Below, piece after piece: positions 53,155 through 61,239 of a stretch of 64,000 bases of DNA (its first letter is position 1; the number at the start of each line of letters is the position of its first letter). The translations under genes and the position numbers were made by a program. Location: assembly GCA_016703945.1 (NCBI GenBank), contig JADJBC010000041.1, positions 124,001-188,000 of the forward strand, in the 5' to 3' direction. This DNA is from Candidatus Aalborgicola danicus. GTDB taxonomy: Bacteria; Pseudomonadota; Gammaproteobacteria; Burkholderiales; Burkholderiaceae_C. The notes under the pieces are model-generated. The model had not been told where the DNA came from. It ran no database searches and saw only the letters and a list, made by a program, of their open reading frames with translations.

Positions 53155-53574
53155 TTAGTAGCTGTTGCGGCCACCGCCGTAACCACCACCACCGCCGCCG
53201 CCACCACTGCGGCCGCCGCCGGCGCCACCACCGTAGCCGCCACCACCGCCGTAACCACCACCGCCGCTACGGCCGCCGCCAGCACCGCCGCCAAAGCCGC
53301 CGCCGCCAGTGCGGGGAGGACGAGCTTCCATCGGACGTGCTTCGTTCACCACGAGACCGCGGCCACCGAATTGTTGACCATTCATGCCACCGATAGCGGC
53401 TTGTGCTTCTGCATCGCTGCCCATTTCCACAAAGCCGAAGCCTTTGGAACGGCCCGTGTCACGTTCCATCATGACTTTGGCGCTGGAAACGGAACCGTAG
53501 GCTGCAAACGCTTGTTGCAAGTCTTCATCACGGAAAGAATAGGGCAGGTTGCCCACGTAAAGTTTGTTGCCCAT
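53155..53574 (-). CDS. Glycine-rich RRM RNA-binding protein
   Basis: 139 residues. One RNA recognition motif with RNP2 (KLYVGNLPYSF) and RNP1 (SKGFGFVEM), then a glycine-rich tail of about 50 residues with GYGGG and GGGRSGGG units. Such cold-shock-associated RNA-binding proteins (RbpD-like) are common in betaproteobacteria. The glycine-rich tail is encoded by a near-repetitive GCCGCC-type DNA stretch (53170-53310), which makes it prone to length changes. Confidence 0.93.
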   Translation of the reverse strand: MGNKLYVGNLPYSFRDEDLQQAFAAYGSVSSAKVMMERDTGRSKGFGFVEMGSDAEAQAAIGGMNGQQFGGRGLVVNEARPMEARPPRTGGGGFGGGAGGGRSGGGGYGGGGGYGGGAGGGRSGGGGGGGGYGGGRNSY

Positions 53575-53745
53575 GTAAGGACTCCTCAAAATAACTCTCA
53601 AAACGCGATGGTGTCCAAACCCGCAATCAACAAACCAATGAAGACTTAAAGCAGACGCGAAACTGGTAAATCACCGCAAACCAGTAATACCGAAATTTCG
53701 GCAATACTGCGCCATTATGCTGGGTTTTCAGACGTTCGCCAAATT

Positions 53746-53973
53746 TTATTTTGGCAAAACCCCGTCCTGCTGCGAATCGTCAGCGGCGCGGTAATTGCGC
53801 CACTGCTGCATGCTGTTGCGCATGCTCAGTATTTGGCGCTCGAAGCGGGGGCAGGTGTCGCAGATGAGCATGTGCATGCGCAATGCCAGACGGTCCGGCA
53901 GGCCGAGGGCGCGGTCTTCCCGAGCGACCAGCAGGGCGGCGACTTCGCGGCAGGTTCGGTTGAAAGGAATCAC
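53746..53973 (-). CDS. Zinc-finger anti-sigma factor (zf-HC2-like)
   Basis: 75 residues from a GTG that overlaps the sigma factor stop (GTGA, 53970-53973). The motif HMLICDTC is the H-x3-C-x2-C zinc site; an upstream Cys (RTCREV) completes it. No membrane helix, so it is a soluble anti-sigma factor. It would hold the ECF sigma factor inactive until a signal, probably metal or oxidant, is met. A longer GTG start at 54012 is possible. Confidence 0.85.
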   Translation of the reverse strand: MIPFNRTCREVAALLVAREDRALGLPDRLALRMHMLICDTCPRFERQILSMRNSMQQWRNYRAADDSQQDGVLPK

Positions 53974-54539
53974 GTGGCTTCGGGTTTCATATACCAATGG
54001 AGCTCCAGGCACTCCCGCAAACGCAGGCGGGCCCGGTGGAGCTGAACGTACAGGTTGGTCGGAGTCAGCAGCAACTCCTTACAGATTTCTTCACTGGAAA
54101 GCTCCAGCCATTCCCGCATCAGAAACAAGCGACCCTGGGTGGCGGGTAGTTTGTTGACGCAGGCTTCGAGGATGGCAAAAAACTGTTGGCTGCTGGCCTG
54201 TTGTTCCGGGTTTCCCCAGTCTGCCGGCGCTTCAACGAAATGGCCGTCGGTGTGAAAGGCGATGGATTCGAGCGGGTCCGCTTGCGCGTCCTCCGATGTT
54301 TCGAGGCCGCTGACTTCGCGGTGGTGATGGCGCAGGGCGTCAACGACTTTGTGTTTCAGAATACCAACCAGCCAGGTCTTGAGCTGCGAGCGGTTACCAA
54401 ACGATTGCGGTTTGGCCAGTGCCGCCACCACGGTTTCTGATACGGCGTCTTCCGCCCAGGCGTCGTTGCGCAATTGGAGGCGTGCGAATTTGAGCAGGTA
54501 GTCCTGCAGCGCAACGATTTGTTGTTCGAAACTGCTCAT
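53970..54539 (-). CDS. ECF RNA polymerase sigma factor
   Basis: 189 residues. Region 2 (FARLQLRNDAWAEDAVSETVVAALAK, FGNRSQLKTWLVGILKHKVVDALRH) and region 4 (LFLMREWLELSSEEICKELLLTPTNLYVQLHRARLRLRECL). It is divergent from the bufferin operon, 187 bases away, and is followed by its anti-sigma gene with overlap. It most likely drives the bufferin promoter. Confidence 0.93.
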   Translation of the reverse strand: MSSFEQQIVALQDYLLKFARLQLRNDAWAEDAVSETVVAALAKPQSFGNRSQLKTWLVGILKHKVVDALRHHHREVSGLETSEDAQADPLESIAFHTDGHFVEAPADWGNPEQQASSQQFFAILEACVNKLPATQGRLFLMREWLELSSEEICKELLLTPTNLYVQLHRARLRLRECLELHWYMKPEAT

Positions 54540-54619
54540 CGGGTCCCATTCAATGGCGCACACGGGTCGCTCGTGAAAAGTGCGATGGTAAACCCGGAGA
54601 CGAGATAATTTGAATGGTC

Positions 54620-54648
54620 TGTAAGAAAGCGACCCTGCACCAGACTAA
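54620..54648 (+). promoter_or_regulatory. Candidate ECF promoter of the bufferin operon
   Basis: TGTAAGA (54620-54626), a 16-base gap, and GACTAA (54643-54648). This resembles ECF promoters with TGTAA in -35. It is about 80 bases ahead of the precursor gene. Assignment is by pattern only. Confidence 0.45.
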
Positions 54649-54726
54649 ACCGTAACCAGCAACAAGGTGCAATCTGTGTGCGTCTCCGCTGGTTTTACTT
54701 TAACTGTCCCTTTTAGGAGTTTTCCA

Positions 54727-54999
54727 ATGAACCAACGTGCCATGATCGCTGCCACGGCAGCCGCTGTGATGTCCCTGTCGATGGTGTCGGTGCCAGCAGC
54801 CGCCCAGGAAAAAGAGAAATGTTTTGGTATTGCCAAGGCGGGTCAAAACGATTGCGCCAGCGTGAATGGTGCCCACTCCTGCGCCGGCCAGTCCAAGGTC
54901 GACATGGACAAAATGGAATGGAAATATGTGGCCAAGGGCAGTTGCAAGAGCATGAAGGGTCTGAGCCTGGATGAAGCCAAGGCCGCAAAAAAGGCGTAA
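54727..54999 (+). CDS. Bufferin-type precursor peptide (BufA1, DUF2282)
   Basis: 90 residues. An N-terminal signal (MNQRAMIAATAAAVMSLSMVSVPAAAQE) and a short core with four cysteines (Cys32, 43, 52, 73) in the DUF2282 pattern EKCFGIAKAGQNDCAS and HSCAGQSKVD. In described bufferins the MNIO enzyme BufB converts core cysteines to thiooxazoles, and the exported peptide binds copper in the periplasm. The bufB- and bufC-like genes follow. Confidence 0.88.
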   Translation: MNQRAMIAATAAAVMSLSMVSVPAAAQEKEKCFGIAKAGQNDCASVNGAHSCAGQSKVDMDKMEWKYVAKGSCKSMKGLSLDEAKAAKKA

Positions 55000-55044
55000 C
55001 GCCCTGGATTGCGTGTATCGCGCCTTTTTCTTGAGTTTGAGGCC

Positions 55045-56013
55045 ATGACACGCCTGACCGTGGAAGATGCCGATACGGCAGCCGCCAGCAACGAGAACGA
55101 GGCAAATGTGGCGAACGTGGGGAATGTGGGTATCGGCTGGCGGCATCCCCATTACGCCGAGTTGCTGGAGCGCCTACCAGCCTTGGATTTTCTCGAAGTG
55201 CACTCCGAGAATTTCTTTGCGCCGGGCGGAGCGTCCCAGGCCGTGCTGGAGCAAGGGCGTGCCCACTATCCCGTCAGCCTGCATGGCGTCGGTCTGTCAC
55301 TGGGCTCGGCCGCGGGCCTGGATGATTGGCATCTGGACCAGTTGCAGCGTCTGGTGCAACACATTGACCCGGTGCGGGTGAGTGACCATGCCTCCTTTGC
55401 GCGCGGCGTTTTCAAAGGCGCCGTCGTGCATGCGGCTGATCTGCTGCCGATCCCGTTCAGTTCCGAGGCGCTCGACGTGTTGTGCGCCAATGTCAGCCGG
55501 GTGCAGGACCGTCTGCAGCGACGGTTCATGGTGGAAAACCTGTCTGCCTATCTGCGCTGGAAGTTGCCAGACACGGAACGCGTCTGGGCGGAAACCGAAT
55601 TCCTGACCACCCTGGCCCGCCGTACCGGCTGTCAGCTGTTGGTGGATGTGAACAATATTTATGTCAACGCCTTGAACGCGCAGTTGCGCGAAGGCAGTGT
55701 GTGTGATCCGGTGCAAGCCTGCCGCGAATGGCTGGATGCCATTCCTGCTGACATCGTGGGCGAAATGCATCTGGCAGGGCATTGCCGTGTCAGCGACGAA
55801 CACGGTGACATCGCTATCGACGACCATGGCAGCCAGGTCTGTGACCCGGTCTGGGACTTGTACCGACAGGCGGTGTCGCGTTTTGGCGCCGTGCCGACGT
55901 TGCTGGAATGGGACACCGATGTGCCAACGCTGGACGTCTTGCTAGACGAAGTGCGGCGTGCCCGCGGAGTCTGCGCCGAAGTGGCGGCCCTGTCGGTTGG
56001 GGTGCCAGCATGA
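55045..56013 (+). CDS. MNIO-family enzyme BufB (DUF692)
   Basis: 322 residues. TIM-barrel DUF692 with VGIGWRHPHYAELLE, FLEVHSENFF, SDHASF, VENLSAYLRWK and VDVNNIYVNALN. The His/Asp/Glu/Asn residues ligate two or three irons in this family. The enzyme oxidises cysteines of the neighbouring precursor using O2. Starts 45 bases after the precursor and overlaps the next gene by four bases. Confidence 0.93.
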   Translation: MTRLTVEDADTAAASNENEANVANVGNVGIGWRHPHYAELLERLPALDFLEVHSENFFAPGGASQAVLEQGRAHYPVSLHGVGLSLGSAAGLDDWHLDQLQRLVQHIDPVRVSDHASFARGVFKGAVVHAADLLPIPFSSEALDVLCANVSRVQDRLQRRFMVENLSAYLRWKLPDTERVWAETEFLTTLARRTGCQLLVDVNNIYVNALNAQLREGSVCDPVQACREWLDAIPADIVGEMHLAGHCRVSDEHGDIAIDDHGSQVCDPVWDLYRQAVSRFGAVPTLLEWDTDVPTLDVLLDEVRRARGVCAEVAALSVGVPA

Positions 56014-56807
56014 GCAACCTGGCCCGGCAGCAGCAGGCCCTGCTGGATGCCCTGTTGGCATGGCCCCCAAAAAATGCTATAAAAAACATAGCTGCTTACG
56101 CAATTGATTCGAGGGCTAGAGGCCTAAAAGCCTATCAAACCCATGGACATATGCTGGCCCAACGCGCGTTGCAAGCAGCCTACCCGGTGGTGGCGCAGAT
56201 GCTGGGGGAGGAGAGTTTTGCCGACCTGGCCCGTGCCCTGTGGCACGCCCAACCGCCGGTGCGTGGTGACATCGCGTGCTGGGGCAGTGGTTTGCCGGCC
56301 TTTTTGCAAACCAGTGAACAGTTGCAGGACGAGCCATATTTGCCGGATGTGGCGCGGGTGGAATGGGGGTTGCACCAGTGCGCTGGGGCGTCTGACCGTG
56401 CTGCGGACTTGTCGACATTGGCCTTGCTGACCACGGACGACCCCGCCAGCCTCACTCTGGTGCTGGCGCCGGGCTGTGCAGTGGTGCGCAGTGCCTGGCC
56501 TATTGCCAGCATTCTTGGTGCCCACCTGGACGGCCAGCCCTCGTTGCAAGAGGCCGGGGCTCAACTGAGGGCCGGCGTGGCGCAGGATGTGGTGGTCTGG
56601 CGCGCCGGGTTGAAACCCCGCTTTCGGCTGGCGGTAGATGGCGAGGTCGGGGCGGTGATGGCGTTGTTGCGTGGAGAGTCCCTGGACCAGGCGTTATCAC
56701 TGGCGCCTCAACTCGATTTCGCTCTCTGGTTGCCCATGGCCGTGCAAAGCGGTTTGCTTGTGTCGGTCCAGGTTTTACCAGGTGGACTGGGGAGCACCGC
56801 CGCTTGA
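56010..56807 (+). CDS. DUF2063 family protein (BufC-like), with a repeat inserted
   Basis: 265 residues. N-terminal RQQQALLDALLAWPPK and then RGLKAYQTHGHMLAQRALQAAYPVVAQMLGEESFADLARALWHAQPP are the family's core. In bufferin clusters it is thought to help BufB bind the precursor. Repeat copy 9 (56075-56118) sits between the two blocks, read as AIKNIAAYAIDSRA. It keeps the frame and adds about 15 residues. Confidence 0.9.
   Translation: MSNLARQQQALLDALLAWPPKNAIKNIAAYAIDSRARGLKAYQTHGHMLAQRALQAAYPVVAQMLGEESFADLARALWHAQPPVRGDIACWGSGLPAFLQTSEQLQDEPYLPDVARVEWGLHQCAGASDRAADLSTLALLTTDDPASLTLVLAPGCAVVRSAWPIASILGAHLDGQPSLQEAGAQLRAGVAQDVVVWRAGLKPRFRLAVDGEVGAVMALLRGESLDQALSLAPQLDFALWLPMAVQSGLLVSVQVLPGGLGSTAA
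56075..56118 (+). repeat. 44-base dispersed repeat, copy 9, inside the DUF2063 gene
   Basis: Begins TGCTATAAAAAACATAGCT and ends ATTCGAGGGCTA. It is in the N-terminal coding part and leaves the frame open. Confidence 0.88.
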
Positions 56808-56858
56808 TATGGGTGCACCATTGCGCATCCCAACGGCCGCACAGCCCAACGCCTTGCC

Positions 56859-59063
56859 ATGGAACCTACCCCAACCCATCACACGCCGGTGACGCCTAGC
56901 ACCACAATGCCGGCTGATTTGCCAGGCATGGCAGAGCAAGCGTGGCAGCGTTGGTGGCCGCAACGCATAGGCTGGCGGCTGGCGCTGGGGTTTGGTGTGC
57001 TGGTGGTCTTGATGCTGGTGGCATTGGCGCAAGCGACCTACCAGATCCGCAACATCACCGGTGTCACGCAACGCTTTGCGACCGGTGACATGCAACGTTT
57101 GCTGAGGGTGCAGGCCTTGTCCATGCAGACCGAAGGGGTTGGCAACGCGTTGATTCGGCTAATCAATGCCCCACGTGACAGCCGCGTTGCGGAATATGCC
57201 GATGTGGACGAACGCAATCGGCGCATCGACGGCGCGATTGAGTCGCTTGTCCAAGACATGCGGGGCTCTGACCAAGAGGAAAACCTTAAGCGTTTGGTCG
57301 AATGCCGTGCGGTCTACGCGGCGGCCTTTATTGCTACAGCCGACGAGATTGAGGCTGATAACTCTTCGCAAGCCTGGCGTTTGCTCAACGACCGTGTCAA
57401 TCCCGCATTAAAAACCATGCTGGTGGAATCGAACGCCTTGTTGCAGAGTGAGCGGCAACGGATCGAGTCGCAACTGGACGACGCCCAACGCCAATTCGAG
57501 CGCGCTGCGCTGTGGGTGGCGGGTCTGTCGCTGCTGGCTGTGGTGTTGGCCACGTGGCTGGGGGTACGCACCACCCGCAGCGTGGTGGGCCCGCTGGCGC
57601 AGCTCGAAGTGGCGGCCCAGCGCATTGCCGAAGGCGACTACAGCAGCCGTGTGTCCACCACCCGCACACAAGAGGTTGACCGCGTTGGCCAGGCCCTGAA
57701 CACCATGACCGACGCCGTGGCGCAACGTGAACGCGACATCGAACACCTAGCCTTCCACGACCCGCTGACCGGTTTGCCCAACCGCACGGCGCTGTTCCAG
57801 CCCCAGCAAGCCAGCGCAACCGAACCCCATTGCCTGGCGCTGATGGACTTGGCCCGCCTCAAGGCCATCAACGAAACCTTGGGCTACACCACCGGCGATA
57901 CGCTGATCCAGCAAACGGCGCAGCGCGCCAGCCTGGCACTGCAGCAGGCTGCGGCCGATGGATTGATAGGCCCGGACCCCATCGTGGCGCGCCTGTCCGG
58001 TGGCACCTTTGCTGCGATCTTTTCCGCCCCCAACCGGGCGACTGTGGAGGCTCTACGCGAACGCATCGAGCAAGCCATGGGCGCGCCGGTGCAATGCAGC
58101 GGCCATAGTGTGGATTTGAGCTTGACGTATGGCCTGGCGGACTCTGGCGACCGGGCACAGGGTAGCAAAGCATTGCCGGTGGACACGCTGCTGCGCAATG
58201 CCGAGGTGGCCCTGCACAGCGCCAAGCGGGCGGCCGTGGGCTTTGCCTGGCACAGCGAGGCGCAAGAGGCGGCGCGTTTGAGCCACCTGAGTCTGCTGTC
58301 GGATTTGCGCCAGGCGGTGGCCACCTCCCAATTGCAGATGTGGTTGCAACCCAAGTTCTCACTGGCCACGGGCAGGGCCGTCGGCACCGAGGCCCTGGTG
58401 CGCTGGCAGCACCCGACACGCGGCTTTGTGTCGCCAGCCGAGTTTGTGCCCTTTGCCGAACAGGCCGGCTACATCACCTTGGTCACCGAATGGATGCTGC
58501 AGCAGGCCCTGCGCACGCTGGCCGTCTGGGCACCCACGCACCCCGAGCTGAGCATTGCGGTCAACGTCAGCACGCGCGATCTGCAACACAAAGGCTTTGC
58601 CGAGCGTGTGGCCCGCATGATTGAGGCCAGTGGTGTGCCCGCCAAACGCCTGCGCCTGGAGATCACCGAGAGTGGCCTGATGGACGACCCCACGCACAGT
58701 GTGGCCCTGCTGTACGAGCTGCGCGAGATCGGTACACCGCTGTCGATTGACGACTTCGGCACCGGCTATTCGTCGTTGGCCTACCTGCAAAAGTTGCCGG
58801 TCAGCGAGCTCAAAATTGACCGCAGTTTCGTTGACAAGCTGGACCAGTCTCCTGGCACCCAAAAGCTGGTGCGCGCCATGACCGAGATGGGCCATGGCCT
58901 GGACTTGATGGTGACGGCCGAAGGTGTGGAGACCGAGGCCGAGCGCGAAACCATCACGCGCCTGGGCTGTGATGTGATGCAGGGTTATCTGGCCAGCAAG
59001 CCACTGCATGGGGACAAGCTGCAAGCGTGGTTTGATGCGCTGCCGGTGCATGCCGCGTCCTAG
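56859..59063 (+). CDS. Membrane c-di-GMP phosphodiesterase (HAMP, degenerate GGDEF, EAL)
   Basis: 734 residues. Two membrane helices frame a periplasmic sensor (about residues 45-230), then HAMP, a GGDEF domain whose signature is degraded to RLSGGTFAAIF (no Glu/Asp of GGDEF), and an EAL domain with TEALVRW (EAL) and DDFGTGYSSL. So it should hydrolyse c-di-GMP rather than make it. It follows the bufferin operon by 51 bases in the same direction. Confidence 0.93.
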   Translation: MEPTPTHHTPVTPSTTMPADLPGMAEQAWQRWWPQRIGWRLALGFGVLVVLMLVALAQATYQIRNITGVTQRFATGDMQRLLRVQALSMQTEGVGNALIRLINAPRDSRVAEYADVDERNRRIDGAIESLVQDMRGSDQEENLKRLVECRAVYAAAFIATADEIEADNSSQAWRLLNDRVNPALKTMLVESNALLQSERQRIESQLDDAQRQFERAALWVAGLSLLAVVLATWLGVRTTRSVVGPLAQLEVAAQRIAEGDYSSRVSTTRTQEVDRVGQALNTMTDAVAQRERDIEHLAFHDPLTGLPNRTALFQPQQASATEPHCLALMDLARLKAINETLGYTTGDTLIQQTAQRASLALQQAAADGLIGPDPIVARLSGGTFAAIFSAPNRATVEALRERIEQAMGAPVQCSGHSVDLSLTYGLADSGDRAQGSKALPVDTLLRNAEVALHSAKRAAVGFAWHSEAQEAARLSHLSLLSDLRQAVATSQLQMWLQPKFSLATGRAVGTEALVRWQHPTRGFVSPAEFVPFAEQAGYITLVTEWMLQQALRTLAVWAPTHPELSIAVNVSTRDLQHKGFAERVARMIEASGVPAKRLRLEITESGLMDDPTHSVALLYELREIGTPLSIDDFGTGYSSLAYLQKLPVSELKIDRSFVDKLDQSPGTQKLVRAMTEMGHGLDLMVTAEGVETEAERETITRLGCDVMQGYLASKPLHGDKLQAWFDALPVHAAS

Positions 59064-59077
59064 CGCATTGCGCTGTC

Positions 59078-59465
59078 TTATTTGCCAATGTCGGTGGGGT
59101 CACCCAGCGATGCGTTCAATGCCACTGCTTCTAGTGTGAGACGGCTGGCAGTAGCCGAATCCACGCTGTCCCCCGCACGCAGTTCAATAGTGGCCATTTC
59201 ATATTTGCCGCCAGGTTTGAGACGGGGATTCAGGTGACGCAAGCGCTTGCCGCGCCAGAAACCGAATAACACCCGTTCTTCCTCCCGCACGGATCAGCAG
59301 CACCGGGCCGTTGGACAGGTAGACCAGATGGCCCCACTTGATGGCTTCGTCCAGCTTTGCACCGCTGCGAACGGCCGCGCGCAAGCTCTCAACACACGTG
59401 TGTTGCCAGCCGGTCAGTGCGGCGACATAGGCGTCCGGGTTGGTGGCGGGGGTTGACTTCTTCAT
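59078..59465 (-). pseudogene. DUF1801-like protein split by a frameshift
   Basis: The N-part (start 59465, KKSTPATNPDAYVAALTGW to LSNGPVLLIRA) and the C-part (VLFGFWRGKRLRHLNPRLKPGGKYEMATIEL to the stop at 59078) together read as one DUF1801/YdhG-type domain. They are in different frames. Removing one C of the CCC run (59284-59286) restores LLIRAEEERVLFGFWRG. It is either a recent loss or a base-call error. Confidence 0.82.
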
Positions 59466-59493
59466 CCGTGGGAGGTCGCTGGACCCATTAAAA

Positions 59494-59539
59494 CGCTACA
59501 AAAAAATAGTAGCTGACTACGCTATATCCACGAGGGCTA
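59494..59539 (+). repeat. 44-base dispersed repeat, copy 10 (46 bases)
   Basis: Begins CGCTACAAAAAAATAGTAGC and ends TATCCACGAGGGCTA, two bases longer than most copies. Intergenic. Confidence 0.85.
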
Positions 59540-59587
59540 GCGGTAAGTTTGATCCAAGACATTGTGCAGAAACCGTGAAGGGGTATT

Positions 59588-60193
59588 TCAGTTCTTGGCG
59601 CAATGTTTGCGCCATTGCTCAGGCGTAATACGGTGCAGGATATGCCTTTTGAGCGGCCAGTCTGTCGGCACGCGCGGGTGGTCAAAGTCGGCCGCCTCGT
59701 CGCGCACCATGCCAATGCGCTCCATGACGCTGTGCGATGGCGTGTTGGTGGTTACGGACATGGCGACGACCTGCGGCAGCTCCAGGTGTGTGAACGCGAA
59801 GGCCAGCGCGGCCGTGGCGCCTTCGGTGGCGTAGCCCTGGTGCCAGGTCGCTGGGGCGAGGCGCCAGCCGATCTCTACGGCGGGCATCCACGGTGCTTCA
59901 TAACCGGGCAGGCTCAGGCCCACAAAACCAGAGAATGGATGGACGCCAGGAATCTCCAGCGCCCACATGCCCCAGCCGCGTTGCGTGATGCTGGCGCGTA
60001 TGCGGTCAGCCTCGGCCTGTGCTTCTGCGCGGTTCAGCACGGCGGGGAAAAAGCGGCGGACCTCGGGGTCCGCATTCATCGCCGCCCAGGCGTCGATGTC
60101 GCTGTCCTTCCACTGGCGCAGCAATACACGCGGCGTGCGCAATTCGATTGGCGAGGTAAAGGTGCGCAGCACCAACGTGGGCACACCGTGCAT
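59588..60193 (-). CDS. GNAT family acetyltransferase (RimJ/RimL-like)
   Basis: 201 residues. SPIELRTPRVLLRQWKDSDIDAW and the acetyl-CoA site segment HQGYATEGATAALAFAF with NTPSHSVMERIGM. Proteins of this class acetylate protein N-termini or small molecules; substrate unknown. The ATG overlaps the GST stop by one base, giving a two-gene operon. Confidence 0.9.
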   Translation of the reverse strand: MHGVPTLVLRTFTSPIELRTPRVLLRQWKDSDIDAWAAMNADPEVRRFFPAVLNRAEAQAEADRIRASITQRGWGMWALEIPGVHPFSGFVGLSLPGYEAPWMPAVEIGWRLAPATWHQGYATEGATAALAFAFTHLELPQVVAMSVTTNTPSHSVMERIGMVRDEAADFDHPRVPTDWPLKRHILHRITPEQWRKHCAKN

Positions 60194-60801
60194 TACTTGA
60201 GCAGCCCTTCCGCTTTCATAGCGGCCACCACGGCAGGACGCGCCGCCACACGGGCGCGGTAGGCGACGATGTTGGCGTACGGTGACAAATCCAGCCCCAC
60301 GTACTGCGCCCAGTTGGTAACGGTAAACAGGTAGCCGTCAGCCACCGTGAAGCTGTCACCCATCAGGTATTGTTTGTCTGCCAGTTCGCCGTCCACCCAA
60401 TTCAGGCGTCCTTGCAGTTTGGTGATGGCAGCTGCCTTGGTCTCGGCGGGAGTGGCGGGGTCAAACAGCGGCGAGAAGCTTCGGTGCAGCTCGGTGCCGA
60501 TAAAGGTCAACCATTCCTGCAGCTTGTAGCGCGCATAAGTTCCGTTGACGGGTGCCAGGTTTTTGGCCGGCACCTGGTCTGCAATGTATTGCACGATGGC
60601 CGGGCCTTCGTGCAGAGATCGGCCGTCGTCCAGCGTCAGGTAAGGCACGTAGCCCAGCGGGTTGATGGTGTAGTAGTCAGTGCCGTCGGGCAGCTTGTGC
60701 GTTTTGGTGGGTGCGGGGATGGCTTCAAAGGCCAGGCCAGCCTCGTGCAGAGCGATGTGGGGAGACAGGGAGCATGCGCCGGGGGAGTAATACAGCTTCA
60801 T
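60193..60801 (-). CDS. Glutathione S-transferase (beta class-like)
   Basis: 202 residues. N-terminal MKLYYSPGACSLSPH with Cys10 is the hallmark of bacterial beta-class GST; C-terminal all-helical domain with FTVADGYLFTV. It conjugates or reduces with glutathione in the cytoplasm. Operon with the downstream acetyltransferase. Confidence 0.94.
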   Translation of the reverse strand: MKLYYSPGACSLSPHIALHEAGLAFEAIPAPTKTHKLPDGTDYYTINPLGYVPYLTLDDGRSLHEGPAIVQYIADQVPAKNLAPVNGTYARYKLQEWLTFIGTELHRSFSPLFDPATPAETKAAAITKLQGRLNWVDGELADKQYLMGDSFTVADGYLFTVTNWAQYVGLDLSPYANIVAYRARVAARPAVVAAMKAEGLLK

Positions 60802-60888
60802 GGGATTCCTTGCTTCTTTTTGACAAATGAATGAGAGGCAGATACTACCTCTCGCATTGCTTTTGCGCTGCGTTTGGGTTATAGGCCC

Positions 60889-60982
60889 GCAGCAGGTATG
60901 GGGTGGCTGTTCTGCTCCGTGTCCCCCGCCCGCTGCGGGCTCCTCCTTGACCTGCGCAGAACAGCCACCCCATGCCTGCTGC
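60889..60982 (-). repeat. Structured hairpin element A (conserved core, variable stem)
   Basis: Outer arms of 27 bases (60889-60915 and 60956-60982) are complementary at 26 positions. The 40-base core (60916-60955), read on the minus strand, contains GCAGGTCAAGGAGGAG and GGGGGACACGGA around a small GC stem. Element B has the same core strands but different arms. Confidence 0.88.
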
Positions 60983-61082
60983 TCGAACCTTTGCTCGCAG
61001 CAGTTGGTCGTCGAAATCGCCTTGGTCGGTGGAGCGAGATGACGGACTTCTGTCTTCAGATCAGTACAAACCAAGCCCCGCT

Positions 61083-61181
61083 GTATTCATCGGGTAGTGG
61101 GTTTTGCGCAGGTCAAGGAGGAGCAGAGGGCTTCGGCCCTCTGCGGGGGACACGGAGCAAAACCCGCTACCCGATGGATAC
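61083..61181 (+). repeat. Structured hairpin element B (conserved core, variable stem)
   Basis: Outer arms of 25 bases (61083-61107 and 61157-61181) are complementary at 23 positions. The two exceptions read as U-G pairs on the plus strand. The core has GCAGGTCAAGGAGGAG, a perfect 9-base stem (61123-61131 with 61136-61144) closed by a TTCG tetraloop, then GGGGGACACGGA. Inverted relative to element A. Confidence 0.9.
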
Positions 61182-61239
61182 GAACGTCACGTTGGCACTC
61201 ACCCCCGGCCTGCCGCTCGACAGCTCGGGGCTTCCCCTT

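Larger units (their letters stand above)
60802..61239. other. Intergenic region of 438 bases with two large structured elements
   Basis: Between the GST start and the GMC oxidoreductase stop. It holds two large inverted hairpin elements (60,889-60,982 and 61,083-61,181) and, between them, a smaller palindrome (CTGCTGC near 60976 and GCAGCAG near 60997). No gene is apparent. Confidence 0.75.
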
